Source: Anaeromassilibacillus sp001305115
GTDB taxonomy: Bacteria; Bacillota; Clostridia; Oscillospirales; Acutalibacteraceae
Assembly: GCA_042854365.1 (NCBI GenBank)
Contig: AP031437.1
Location: 1,240,001 to 1,304,000 of the forward strand
DNA length: 64,000 nucleotides
Direction: 5' to 3'
The notes beneath the pieces were generated by a model. It was not told where the DNA came from and made no database searches. It worked only from the letters and a program-made list of their open reading frames with translations. Position 1 is the stretch's first letter. Every line of letters starts with the position of its first letter. The position numbers and the translations under genes were made by a program. Shown here in pieces: positions 17,128 through 25,663 of the stretch.

Positions 17128-18894
17128 ATGCCCTTGCCGGAAGCTTTTCTGCAGGAACTGAAGATGCGCAGCGATATTAGCGATGTGGTGTCTTCCTATG
17201 TCGGCCTGCGGCGCAGCGGCAGGAATTTGGTGGGATTGTGTCCCTTCCACAATGAAAAGACGCCGTCCTTTAATGTGTACCCGGAGAACGGTTCGTTTTA
17301 TTGCTTTGGGTGCGGCGTTGGAGGGGATGTTATCACCTTTATCCGCCGTATAGAAAACTTGGACTATATGGAAGCAGTGCGATTTCTGGCACAGCGCGCC
17401 GGTTTGCAGGTCCCTGAAAATCGGGTAGACGATGGGATGGCCAAACTGCGCGCACGGGTACTGGAGATCAACCGTGAGACGGCTCGGTTTTACCACGCGA
17501 TGTTGATGTCGGAACAGGGGAGACCGGGGCTTGCTTATCTTCAAGACCGTGGATTGACGCAGGCGACCATTCGTCACTTTGGGTTGGGGTATTCCCCGCC
17601 CTCCCGCTATGCTTTGGTGGACTACTTGGCTCAGAAAGGGTACCAACCGTCGGAAATGATTCAAGCGAATGTCGCTTTTAAAGGACGTAGTGGCCGTGCG
17701 GTAGATCGTTTTTCCGGTCGGGTCATGTACCCGATCATCGACCTGCGGGGTAATGTCATTGCCTTTGGCGGGCGGGTGCTCACCGATGCCAAACCCAAAT
17801 ATTTAAATACTTCGGATACCCTGGTTTTTCGGAAGAGCGATGCGCTCTTTGCGCTGAACTTTGCAAAAAACCAAGGAAGCCAACAGTTGATTTTGGCCGA
17901 GGGATATATGGATGTAATTGCGTTGCACCAAGCGGGATTTTCCAATGCAGTGGCCACGCTAGGAACTGCATTGACAACGGATCAGGCGCGATTGATGTCC
18001 CGTTATGCCAAAGAAGTGGTCATCTGTTACGATGCCGATGAAGCGGGACAAAAGGCGACCGCTCGAGCGATTCCGATGTTGCGCGATGCGGGATTGCTGG
18101 TGAAAGTGCTTAACATCGTGGGAGGAAAAGATCCGGATGAGTACATACGTTCCTATGGCGAACAGGGCCCGGCCCGGTTTAAACAGCTTTTGGATGCCTG
18201 CGGAAATGATGTCGAGTACCGCCTAGCGAAAATTCGAAGGTCCTGCAATATGGAAAGTGCGGACGGACGAGTTGCCTATTTGACGGGGGCGGCAGAACTG
18301 TTGGCAACCTTGGAAAGCCGGATGGAACAGGAAGTTTATGCAGGAAAACTGGCGGAAGAGATCGGCATCGATCGTTCGGCCATTATGATGCAGGTGGATA
18401 AAAACAGCAAGAAGCGCCAAAAACAACAGCAGCAGAGACAATTTCGCGCATTTCAACAGCAGACAGCGGGGATTGGCGACGACATCAATCCTGACAAGGC
18501 AAAGAACTTGCGGGCTGCTAGTGCGGAAGAAGCGTTGCTTGCGTATCTTGTCAAATATCCGGATCGTGCAGAGGAGATTTATGGACGTTTGCCGCCTGAA
18601 AAATTTTCCACTTCCTTTAATCGCCGCGTATATCAGGTGATTATGGGGAAAATTATGGATGGCAAGGACTATAGCCTTACAGATATTTCGGGGGAATTTT
18701 CCGTCGATGAGATCGGCGCGATTGCCCGAATTTTTGCCAAACATCACGATGCATCCGCCACTTGGAAGGATGCACAGGAATATATAAACGTGATTGAAGA
18801 AGAACATGCAAAACTCCGTGTGGAGGATGTGGCCGCCGTTCCGACCCAGAGTATCGAAGCATACCTGGCGGAACTGAAGGCTAAGAAGAAATAG
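17128..18894 (+). CDS. dnaG: DNA primase
   Basis: Makes RNA primers for Okazaki fragments at the replication fork. 588 residues from the ATG at 17128 (GGGGGAA ribosome site). The N-terminal zinc finger holds LCPFH and CFGCG; the TOPRIM core shows LAEGYMDVIALHQ, VATLGTALT and CYDADEAGQKA, the last with the metal-binding acidic residues. A Gln-rich linker (about 430-445) leads to the C-terminal DnaB-helicase-interaction domain. It lies 26 nt after dgt and 11 nt before rpoD, the classical macromolecular-synthesis pairing. Confidence 0.96.
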   Translation: MPLPEAFLQELKMRSDISDVVSSYVGLRRSGRNLVGLCPFHNEKTPSFNVYPENGSFYCFGCGVGGDVITFIRRIENLDYMEAVRFLAQRAGLQVPENRVDDGMAKLRARVLEINRETARFYHAMLMSEQGRPGLAYLQDRGLTQATIRHFGLGYSPPSRYALVDYLAQKGYQPSEMIQANVAFKGRSGRAVDRFSGRVMYPIIDLRGNVIAFGGRVLTDAKPKYLNTSDTLVFRKSDALFALNFAKNQGSQQLILAEGYMDVIALHQAGFSNAVATLGTALTTDQARLMSRYAKEVVICYDADEAGQKATARAIPMLRDAGLLVKVLNIVGGKDPDEYIRSYGEQGPARFKQLLDACGNDVEYRLAKIRRSCNMESADGRVAYLTGAAELLATLESRMEQEVYAGKLAEEIGIDRSAIMMQVDKNSKKRQKQQQQRQFRAFQQQTAGIGDDINPDKAKNLRAASAEEALLAYLVKYPDRAEEIYGRLPPEKFSTSFNRRVYQVIMGKIMDGKDYSLTDISGEFSVDEIGAIARIFAKHHDASATWKDAQEYINVIEEEHAKLRVEDVAAVPTQSIEAYLAELKAKKK

Positions 18895-18905
18895 GGGGAT
18901 GTACA

Positions 18906-20009
18906 ATGGGAACTGGAGCAACACCGGACAAAAAAACGGTCATTCGAGAATTGATTGAACAAGGGAAGGCGAAAGGGCAGCTCTCGACAAAAGAGATTCT
19001 CGATGCTCTTGGAGAGCTGGACTTTGAGCCAGAGCAGATCGAAAAGTTCTATGATACGTTGGAAGCGCAGGGCGTTGAGATCATTGAAGATTTTGCAGAC
19101 GCTCCCTTGGACGACATCGATTTTGCCGCAGAGGCCGTCTCCGATGAGAATTTGGAGTCCAGCCTAAGCACGGAGGGCATTGCGATCGACGATCCGGTCA
19201 AAGTGTATCTCAAGGAAATTGGCCGTGTGCCGCTGCTTTCTCCAGAAGAAGAAATTGACCTTGCGATTCGAATCAAAGACGGCGACGAGGCGGCTAAAAA
19301 GCGTCTTTCGGAGGCGAACCTGCGTCTGGTTGTCAGCATTGCGAAGCGTTATTTGGGGCGTGGAATGCAATTTTTGGATCTGATTCAAGAGGGAAATCTG
19401 GGCCTTATCAAAGCAGTCGAGAAGTTTGATTATACGAAGGGATTTAAATTTTCAACCTATGCGACCTGGTGGATTCGGCAGGCGATTACACGCGCCATTG
19501 CAGACCAGGCAAGGACGATCCGAATCCCGGTTCATATGGTGGAAACCATCAATAAGGTAAAAAAGGTTTCCAGCCAGTTATTGCACACGAACGGCCATGA
19601 ACCGAGTGCAGAAGAAATCTCTGCGGAGTTGGACATGCCGGTGGATAAGGTGCGGGAGATTATGCGGGTGGCGCAAGAACCGGTTTCTTTGGAGACGCCG
19701 ATCGGTGAAGAAGAGGACAGCCATCTGGGGGATTTCATCCCTGACGACGACGCGCCTGCTCCACAGGATGCGGCCTCCCATACGCTTTTGAAAGAGCAGC
19801 TTGCCGATGTACTGGATACGTTGACTCCCCGTGAGGAGAAGGTGCTCAGTCTACGTTTTGGCTTGGAGGATGGCCGTTCGCGCACTTTGGAAGAAGTGGG
19901 TAAGGAGTTCAACGTGACCCGTGAACGTATCCGCCAAATTGAAGCAAAAGCACTGCGCAAACTCCGCCATCCGAGCCGCAGCAAAAAGCTGAAGGACTTT
20001 TTGGACTAG
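18906..20009 (+). CDS. rpoD: Principal RNA polymerase sigma factor RpoD/SigA
   Basis: Housekeeping sigma factor of 367 residues. Region 1.1-like helical start, region 1.2 with DPVKVYLKEIGRVPLLSPEEE opening, region 2 with FDYTKGFKFSTYATWWIRQAI for the -10 element, region 3 and region 4 with the helix-turn-helix VTRERIRQIEAKALRKLRH for the -35 element. Short Firmicutes type without the long non-conserved insert. TTGACA/TATAAT-like promoters elsewhere in the window are its expected targets. Confidence 0.97.
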   Translation: MGTGATPDKKTVIRELIEQGKAKGQLSTKEILDALGELDFEPEQIEKFYDTLEAQGVEIIEDFADAPLDDIDFAAEAVSDENLESSLSTEGIAIDDPVKVYLKEIGRVPLLSPEEEIDLAIRIKDGDEAAKKRLSEANLRLVVSIAKRYLGRGMQFLDLIQEGNLGLIKAVEKFDYTKGFKFSTYATWWIRQAITRAIADQARTIRIPVHMVETINKVKKVSSQLLHTNGHEPSAEEISAELDMPVDKVREIMRVAQEPVSLETPIGEEEDSHLGDFIPDDDAPAPQDAASHTLLKEQLADVLDTLTPREEKVLSLRFGLEDGRSRTLEEVGKEFNVTRERIRQIEAKALRKLRHPSRSKKLKDFLD

Positions 20010-20021
20010 GAGTGAAGAATC

Positions 20022-20495
20022 ATGCACATGACTTTGGAGGCGGATTATGCGGTGCGGATTGTAGAGTTTCTTGCGTCGGCCGACCAGAAGGTGGATGCGC
20101 GTACAATCGCCGAAGAAACGCATGTGCCCCTGCGCTTTGCTTTGAAAATTTTACGAAAATTGGTTGCAGATGATATTATGATCTCTTACAAAGGGGCGCG
20201 CGGGGGATACCTGCTGGCACATCCGCCGGGGGAAATCACATTGCGTCAGGTAATTGAATCGGTAGAAGGCCCTTATGTAATCAGCCGTTGCCAGCAAAGA
20301 GAATATTCCTGTACGCATACAGCGAGTTGCCGGTTTCATGAGATCTATTCTGAAATTTCCAAAATCGTACGGGAAAAGCTGGATTCCTATACATTTGCTG
20401 ATGTCTCTGGGTTTGATCGTTTGCATTCCCGAAAGTTTTCAAAGGAATCCATACATACATCCAAGGATTCCAAGAGAAAAAATGGTGGGGAATAA
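20022..20495 (+). CDS. Rrf2-family iron-sulfur transcription regulator
   Basis: 157-residue winged-helix repressor or activator. The opening MTLEADYAVRIVEFLA and the wing GARGGYLLAHPP are typical. Three Cys (C90, C97, C103; spacing C-x6-C-x5-C) resemble the cluster site of IscR/NsrR-type members, so it may sense iron-sulfur supply or redox/NO stress. It starts 12 nt after rpoD and so may be co-transcribed. No isc/suf genes are present here to define its targets. Confidence 0.88.
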   Translation: MHMTLEADYAVRIVEFLASADQKVDARTIAEETHVPLRFALKILRKLVADDIMISYKGARGGYLLAHPPGEITLRQVIESVEGPYVISRCQQREYSCTHTASCRFHEIYSEISKIVREKLDSYTFADVSGFDRLHSRKFSKESIHTSKDSKRKNGGE

Positions 20496-21368
20496 GGTGT
20501 ATTGATAAGAGTGTTCATGAAAACATGTGGAAATCGAATGGGGCGCACCTACTCATTTTCATACGGATAAAAGCACGAGCGGGTTCATTCAACGGTTTAT
20601 CTTGCTATGTGTGCTATCGTCCAGCGGCGGGTTGAGTGTGATGAAACCGCTGAATTCTTACGGTTGCGTGGCATGGAACGATTTTTGGAGCACTGGCTGG
20701 ACAGGATATACTGTACTTTAAAGAGAGACGTTTTTTGATAGAAGTCGAGATTGTGTTCTGTATGAAGAAACTGAAAAGAGTGTAATCCATTGAAAATGAA
20801 GTGGTACGGAACTTGATCGTTCCGAGTTCTAAATGCAGCCGAGAAAATTTAAGATAAGCACAAAAACCGGGGCAAGATTTGGTCGCAACCAAGATCTTGT
20901 CCCGGTTTTTAATTGTGAATTGTAGGTGTCTTATATCCAACCAAAAACGAATTTGGTGCAGATCACAGTCTGTCATCAAGTTACAATGCACTCTGAACCC
21001 ATAGATCAGACAGCCACAGCTTTGAAATAGCATATAAATTATTTATTAATTAAAATGGAAACGCATCCTTAAGTAGATGTCAGCTTTCGTGACTTCGACT
21101 TGCAGCTCAATTACAACGTGAAATCATATGGCTGCCAATTTTCTGCCCGATTTTGCTCCTTACACAGATGTCTTTTTGTCTTTCAGGGAGTACAGGCAGA
21201 GACTGGTGGAATGCCACCGCATGAGTTAAGTAGGAAAATTTAGGGAATGGGATAGTAGAATCATATCAGAACCAGTTTGGTACAAGATTGCGTCTGGCAA
21301 TGACGTCCCACCTTATCAGTCTTTTAGCTGCTATACAGAAAATTTTTATAGAGAGGCTATAAGGGCAA
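20496..21368. other. Gene-poor stretch
   Basis: About 870 nt with no convincing gene on either strand. Short open frames (for example 20527-20721) lack ribosome sites and family resemblance. The only clear element is the hairpin at 20862-20911. A short peptide-like stretch around 21148-21225 could be a protein remnant, but I cannot assign it. Confidence 0.4.
20862..20911. terminator. Long symmetric hairpin terminator
   Basis: AAAAACCGGGGCAAGATTTGGT and its near-perfect complement enclose a 5-nt loop, with a T-run after it and an A-run before it. It could end rrf2 read-through or an unknown transcript from either side. Confidence 0.75.
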
Positions 21369-21398
21369 CACAAAAAAGCCCACAGAAAACTGTGAGCA
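21369..21398 (-). terminator. Terminator of the HTH/DUF6514-like pair
   Basis: On the minus strand GCTCACAG, loop TTTT, CTGTGGGC and then TTTTTTG, directly after the stop of the gene at 21414. Confidence 0.75.
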
Positions 21399-21413
21399 AA
21401 CATGCTGAAATGC

Positions 21414-21641
21414 TCAGATAGAATCTTGAATCACATCGATCAGGTGTACGGGATGTAATTGCCCCCTTGTACAACGCTGTGCTAGTTTGGCCACAAAATT
21501 GTAATCTGTCGAGACATCCGATATGGAGTCGATTTGTTTCCATCCGTGTTTGACGAACTGAAGAATAGCAATTCCAAAAGAATGATAAACACCTATGGAT
21601 GGAGAAAAAAGAGACTCTTCAAAGGGAACGTACCGGAACAT
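21414..21641 (-). CDS. Small protein resembling DUF6514
   Basis: 75 residues. The pattern SFGIAI, then ISDVSTDYNFVAKLAQRC and LHPVHLIDVIQDSI at the end resembles small clostridial proteins grouped as DUF6514 (a YGI strand, a DVS block, then a closing HLxDVIED helix). The start overlaps the end of the HTH gene by 23 nt and an AAGGAGG site sits inside that gene, so the two are likely translationally coupled. Function unknown. The assignment is from memory of the pattern. Confidence 0.55.
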   Translation of the reverse strand: MFRYVPFEESLFSPSIGVYHSFGIAILQFVKHGWKQIDSISDVSTDYNFVAKLAQRCTRGQLHPVHLIDVIQDSI

Positions 21642-21858
21642 GAGCGATCATTTCCTCCTTGTAATCTTTGATATCCAAGTCAAAGAAGTAGACAAGGCGA
21701 AGAAATGTTTCTATACCGGGCAATCTGTCTCCTTTTTCGATCTTTTGATATTCGTATAACGAGATAAAAACAGCATCAGCAGTCTGTTGTTGTGTCAATC
21801 TACGGACGTCCGTACGGGCGTGAAAAATATCATAGGAAAAACGTTTTTTAAGAGACAT
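21619..21858 (-). CDS. Small helix-turn-helix regulator (XRE type)
   Basis: 79 residues from the ATG at 21858, chosen because GAGGAGG lies 7 nt upstream. The segment LTQQQTADAVFISLYEYQKIEKGDRLPGIET, described by its opening LTQQQTADAV, is the Cro/C1-type fold: helix 2, the recognition helix ISLYEYQKIEKG and PGIETFLRL. It probably represses itself through the palindrome around 21881-21896. It forms a two-gene unit with the DUF6514-like gene. Confidence 0.8.
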   Translation of the reverse strand: MSLKKRFSYDIFHARTDVRRLTQQQTADAVFISLYEYQKIEKGDRLPGIETFLRLVYFFDLDIKDYKEEMIAHVPVRSL

Positions 21859-21896
21859 GAATATTCCTCCTCGAAAAGAAGAATATTCCAATATTC
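21859..21896. promoter_or_regulatory. Palindromic operator candidate of the HTH gene
   Basis: GAATATTCCAATATTC (21881-21896) is a near-perfect dyad, and another GAATATTCC copy at 21859-21867 runs into the start codon. Such spaced repeats just upstream of an XRE gene are typical autoregulatory operators. Confidence 0.5.
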
Positions 21897-22022
21897 ATGA
21901 AAAAACGACGAATAATCATTCACATTATCAAAGATGCCATAAATTATAACAGTATTTTATAAAATATGCAGAAGGAGCCATGGGCGATTGATAACCGAGA
22001 AAGGATGATCGAAGGAAAAAAG

Positions 22023-22053
22023 AAAAGAGGATTGCAACTCGCAATCCTCTTTT
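22023..22053 (-). terminator. Terminator downstream of the broken tRNA-Ala
   Basis: AAAAGAGGATTGC and GCAATCCTCTTTT form a strong hairpin that follows the tRNA 3' end on the minus strand; T-rich tail. Its integrity shows that the tRNA was cut from the 5' side. Confidence 0.8.
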
Positions 22054-22058
22054 AAAAT

Positions 22059-22117
22059 TGGTGGAGCATAGCGGGATCGAACCGCTGGCCTCTACACTGC
22101 CAGTGTAGCGCTCTCCC
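22059..22117 (-). pseudogene. tRNA-Ala(GGC) fragment, 3' three-quarters only
   Basis: On the minus strand 59 nt from the D-loop GGGAGAGCGC to the encoded CCA are intact: anticodon stem CTACA/TGTAG with loop CTGGCAG (anticodon GGC), T-arm with GTTCGATCC and acceptor 3' strand ATGCTCCACCA. The first 17 nt (acceptor 5' strand and D-stem) are absent and replaced by an inverted repeat. No lost 5' half with the matching GGAGCAT is seen in the window. This marks the left edge of the central island. Confidence 0.85.
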
Positions 22118-22152
22118 GAACCATCAGGTATGCACCCCTGATGGCTCGGGAA
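22115..22152. repeat. Inverted repeat abutting the tRNA fragment
   Basis: CCCGAACCATCAGG and CCTGATGGCTCGGG (one mismatch) flank a central 10 nt. The left arm overlaps the last bases of the tRNA remnant. It may be the end of the inserted element, a recombinase site or a terminator of the recombinase gene. Confidence 0.6.
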
Positions 22153-22293
22153 AAGGTTTGAGCGGCATATAATCAACCGCTCCCAAGCAAATGTGTCCAG
22201 ATAAATCGATTTTAGCGCGGAGGGTATATGTTGTTAGCTGGACATACCTTTACGATATGCATCCCTCGCCGTGATTGCGGCAAGGGTGAGAGC

Positions 22294-22757
22294 TTATTGC
22301 GCCATCGACAACTCATAGGTATCGCATTCGTCGATGCTGTCGATGCCGTTCAGAAACTGTTCCACATTGATGTTGAATTCAAACTTGACCTTATAGTCCC
22401 GGAACACCGAAACCTTTTTGATGATGTAGCCGCAGATCATTTTCTTGACCTCCATCGGACTTTCATCAAAAATCTTGGACCAGGACACGATCCGGTTGAA
22501 CTCAGCCTTCATCTCCTTGATCTTAGAGTTTCCATCATTCCGTTCCGCATGGAGGGTCGCAATGCGTTCACTGGTGGATAGCACCTTCTGTCGGGTATCC
22601 TCCAGCATCTCAGTCAGCACATCTTGCGGCAAGGCGCTTTTCCCTGGATTGCCTTCAGCACTTCAGCCTTGAGGGATTCATATTCCTTATTAGCCTTGGT
22701 GTTCTCGGCTCTGGCCCGCTGCAGTTCTGAGCGTATCATGGCCATCTGCTTTTGAAC
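22294..22757 (-). pseudogene. Large serine recombinase, C-terminal remnant, frameshifted
   Basis: The last 112 residues of a resolvase/invertase-type integrase are readable from 22632 to 22294, with a coiled-coil (TRQKVLSTSERIATLHAERN) followed by the closing helix-strand part (ICGYIIKKVSVFRDYKVKFEF, described by its opening). About 38 more residues lie upstream in another frame (RSELQRARAENTKANKEYES); one missing A near 22633-22645 would join them. The catalytic Ser domain and zinc ribbon are gone. The remnant is fused directly to the last gene of the immunity array. Confidence 0.75.
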
Positions 22758-23334
22758 CGGGTATTGTCCGGGTCAATGACGCGCCGCACATCCAGCCAAC
22801 CCTCCGGGGGTGGGGCTGGAGAGGGCTGGAAAAGTCCAGCACAATGGTGGAGCAGGGACAGGCCCAGATACAGCCGGTGACAGCCAGCAGGTCAGAGCCA
22901 AGGTCGTAGTCGGCGCTGGTCCAGATGAACACTTCCTCGGCTTTCCGCCCCGCCTCCGGGTAGACACAAGCTGGGACATAGTGCAGTTCCTGTCCACTCT
23001 CTACCTCCAGAACGCTGTATCCATACAGTTCTGTGCGGAAGATCAGATAGTGCTTTCCACTGCGGTGGCGAAACATGGAGCAGAATTCACCATCCGTATC
23101 CAGATTACGCCAAGCATATCGCACCTTGCCCGCCTTGTCCAGAAGTTCGCTCTCACTGCCGTTCAGGTGAAGATCGCCGTTATAAAAGTAGGCTTTGGAA
23201 CGGACGGAATATCCGTCCACCAGCGGGAACTGCTCGTCTTGCAGAGGGAATCGGTTCTCCGGTGCAAACATGGTATCATACTGCGCACGCCAGTCCCAAT
23301 AGCGTTTTTCATAGGCGATATTTTCAGTGCTCAT
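22736..23334 (-). pseudogene. Array gene 49: conserved protein, frameshifted and 3'-truncated
   Basis: The first 175 residues read normally (MSTENIAYEKRYWDWRAQYD to LLAVTGCIWACPCSTIVLDF). Near 22808-22815 the frame shifts within a C-run: the natural ending EGWLDVRRVIDPDNTRF continues in the neighbouring frame, and then runs into recombinase sequence at about 22757, so the 3' end is lost too. The family (mostly beta-strand, with a GCxWACPxxxxVLDF core) is common in immunity arrays but I know no function. Its start overlaps the preceding gene's stop by 11 nt. Confidence 0.6.
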
Positions 23335-24073
23335 TGAGATACCTCGCCAGTTTTTTCTCCAGCAGTTCCGTCATATCATCGCAAAGGCGCTTTACCTTGT
23401 CCTGCTCATGGGCGTAGTACCAGATGGTTTCCTCACCGGGGTGGAGCAGGAGCTGGTCGCCGTCCGCTTCCTTCCAGAACTCGCCCAGTACGCAATACCG
23501 CTCTCCATGAATGGTCAGATCAAACATCCCAGAAAGGGAAAGGATCACACCTGTGGATACATGGATGCCCGCGGTCAGCAGGAAAAACTTCCGCGCTTGG
23601 GCCGGAAGTGTGAAGTTCAGCACTCTTTCTTGATCTGCGATCTGCTCCTCAGTGGCGGCGAGCTTGATCGCATCAGAGGGATCAAGCACCTTTGACAACG
23701 CCTTGGAGAACTTGGGGTATCGGCAAAATAACTCCGGGTGGTTGGCCTTGAATTCCTTTTGCTTTTCCCGCTGCACTCGCTTTTGCTCCTCGCAGAAAGC
23801 GTCCAGCTCCGCCAGATACCGCTCCTGGTAGAGATTGCTGGCCTCAAATGCTGTGCCGCTCTTTTCCAGAATGGCGATGGCTCCCTTTTGGCTGGTAAGT
23901 ACCGGAACCCACTGGAAACCATGCTGGCAGGGCTTCAATTTCAGAAATTCTCCCCGATTGAGCAGGGGTTCCAGTTCCGGCTCATGTTTGTCCCACCAGC
24001 CCCGCCAGCTTTCGGGAGTTTCTCGCCCCTCGGCTAAGTCCAGGAGTTTTGCTGTCAATGTTTCTTTGTTCAT
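23324..24073 (-). CDS. Array gene 48: SUKH (SMI1/KNR4) domain immunity-type protein
   Basis: 249 residues from the ATG at 24073; an earlier in-frame start at 24103 would overlap the previous gene. A helical N-terminal part is followed by a SUKH domain over about the last 110 residues: EEQIADQERVLNFTLPAQAR, then GMFDLTIHG, VLGEFWKEADGDQLLLHPGE and IWYYAHEQDKV. SUKH proteins are widespread immunity proteins against secreted nuclease and deaminase toxins. No toxin gene lies nearby. Confidence 0.72.
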   Translation of the reverse strand: MNKETLTAKLLDLAEGRETPESWRGWWDKHEPELEPLLNRGEFLKLKPCQHGFQWVPVLTSQKGAIAILEKSGTAFEASNLYQERYLAELDAFCEEQKRVQREKQKEFKANHPELFCRYPKFSKALSKVLDPSDAIKLAATEEQIADQERVLNFTLPAQARKFFLLTAGIHVSTGVILSLSGMFDLTIHGERYCVLGEFWKEADGDQLLLHPGEETIWYYAHEQDKVKRLCDDMTELLEKKLARYLNEH

Positions 24074-24102
24074 AGGTGCGACACTCTCTTTCCCAGCCGT
24101 CA

Positions 24103-24534
24103 CTATACTTGTGATTCCATGACTTCGCCATCATCGTTGATGTAAGTGTAATGAATAAAATCCTCATCCACAAGTAACAGGTACGGACTGAAAACTTCCC
24201 ATTCATCATGATCGCTCATGATATCAGCATATTTTCCGAATATATAAATCTGAAATAAGGCGGCTGTTCCCATCAAAAAGCACAAGTAGACATTCCTGTG
24301 GGGATACGGGCAAACTTCTTTGATTGCCAGTTGCCCCGGCTGTTCAAAATCAAGTTTTGAGATGAAGGTTTCGAGTTTGGCCAATTCCGATTCATCCGCA
24401 TACCTGTATTTTCTGGAAAAATGTTTGATGCTTTTCGTGAGATGGTCTTTGTATTGCAGTATCTCTGCTCTTTTCTGCTGTATCTTGAGCTGCACTTTTT
24501 TCTGTGCCAAAAGCTCTTTTCTATCATGATCCAT
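24103..24534 (-). CDS. Array gene 47: hypothetical coiled-coil protein
   Basis: 143 residues. Residues 5-60 are a charged helical, probably coiled-coil segment. The C-terminal part has a hydrophobic stretch (YLCFLMGTAALFQIYIFGKY) that could be a membrane span, then an acidic tail. An AGAGGAA ribosome site precedes the ATG. Not recognised; inferred to be immunity-related from position only. Confidence 0.6.
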   Translation of the reverse strand: MDHDRKELLAQKKVQLKIQQKRAEILQYKDHLTKSIKHFSRKYRYADESELAKLETFISKLDFEQPGQLAIKEVCPYPHRNVYLCFLMGTAALFQIYIFGKYADIMSDHDEWEVFSPYLLLVDEDFIHYTYINDDGEVMESQV

Positions 24535-24550
24535 AGTCCATTCCTCTGTT

Positions 24551-25663
24551 TCAGAGAGCGCAGGAATAGATGCTCATGGCCCCATAATCAGTGTGCAGGA
24601 CAAGTCCGCACCCCGTAAAGGCAAAATTCGTCTGCCGCACCACAAAGGGATCGTCAATGGAGGCCAACAGCTGGACGCTGCTGGTATCCCACAGCTCTAT
24701 GGGTGAGCTGCCCCGCTCCTGCTGAATGGCCATCAGGCTGCCCCTTATCCGTACCATGCAGGTATCCGAAAAGCTCAGTCCCTGCTGGACAGAAAACGGG
24801 AAGGGATTGGCCATTTCCTCTCCGGTCTGGGTCAGATAGAACTTGCCACCCACAGAAAAGCACTGGTCATCCGGGGAGAAGAAGGGATGCCAGCCCTCAT
24901 TGGGGATCACTACTTTTTGGGCGGACTTCAGATCAACCAGCACATACTCGCCTTCGGTGACGTGGTATGCCGCTTTGCTCTGCCGGGGAGAGAGCATCCC
25001 AAAGCAATAATAGGCAAAATTCGGGTCTTTCGACTTCCTACATTTCACGGCTTCCCGCCATACCTCAGTGTTGCTTCCAAAGTCAAAGACGACGATCTCC
25101 TCGCCCGTGTACCATAGAGCCAGGTCGCCGCTCTGATCCAGCATAGTCTTCATGCTGTTTTTCTTGTTGGCAAAGGGCGTAATCTCATGGGTACGGAGAG
25201 AGAACTGCTGGAGAAGATAGCTGTTGTTCAGCAGCAGGGTATCATTGGGGCAGAGAATCTGCTCATAAGTCATTCTCTTGGCGCCCAGGGAAACCGTTTC
25301 GAGGGGTTCCCCGTTGCCATCGAAGTGATAGAGGATCTCGTCCTCAAAATCGCCGGCCACCCTCGTAAGGAAGAAGTCATCCCGTGTGAGGGCAGTAGCC
25401 AGTGGCATGAAGCCGTTGCTGTCCTTTCCGACAAACCGGTGGCACCGTGCTTCTCCAACGGCGGCGTCCAGATTCTGATAGACAAATCCTTTCCGCATTT
25501 GGCCCATCATGGCGCTGGCCGCCTTGCTTTTGACCTGAAAGGCGGAGTCGCACAGGATCTCCTTGACCTTCCCGCCATTCAAGCAGGTTCGGATGGTTTG
25601 ATCATCTATTTCAATTCGCCACTGTTTGTTCGTGGCGGGGTTGATAAAGGTTTTTTCGATCAT
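24551..25663 (-). CDS. Array gene 46: WGR-like domain plus beta-propeller protein
   Basis: 370 residues. The first 65 resemble a WGR/MolR domain: NKQWRIEIDDQTIRTCLNGG, then LKxxAASAMMGQM-like helix and KGFVYQN. The rest is a run of four-stranded blade-like repeats (SGDLALWYTGEEIVVFDFGS, GMLSPRQSKAAYHVTEGEY, SPDDQCFSVGGKFYLT) like WD40-type propellers. WGR domains occur in poly-ADP-ribose polymerases and in bacterial effector/immunity-type proteins. The start overlaps the previous stop by 4 nt (ATGA). Confidence 0.65.
   Translation of the reverse strand: MIEKTFINPATNKQWRIEIDDQTIRTCLNGGKVKEILCDSAFQVKSKAASAMMGQMRKGFVYQNLDAAVGEARCHRFVGKDSNGFMPLATALTRDDFFLTRVAGDFEDEILYHFDGNGEPLETVSLGAKRMTYEQILCPNDTLLLNNSYLLQQFSLRTHEITPFANKKNSMKTMLDQSGDLALWYTGEEIVVFDFGSNTEVWREAVKCRKSKDPNFAYYCFGMLSPRQSKAAYHVTEGEYVLVDLKSAQKVVIPNEGWHPFFSPDDQCFSVGGKFYLTQTGEEMANPFPFSVQQGLSFSDTCMVRIRGSLMAIQQERGSSPIELWDTSSVQLLASIDDPFVVRQTNFAFTGCGLVLHTDYGAMSIYSCAL

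Noticed and set aside
20527..20721. A 64-codon frame after rrf2
   Set aside because: No ribosome site, no similarity, and it lies in a gene-poor stretch.
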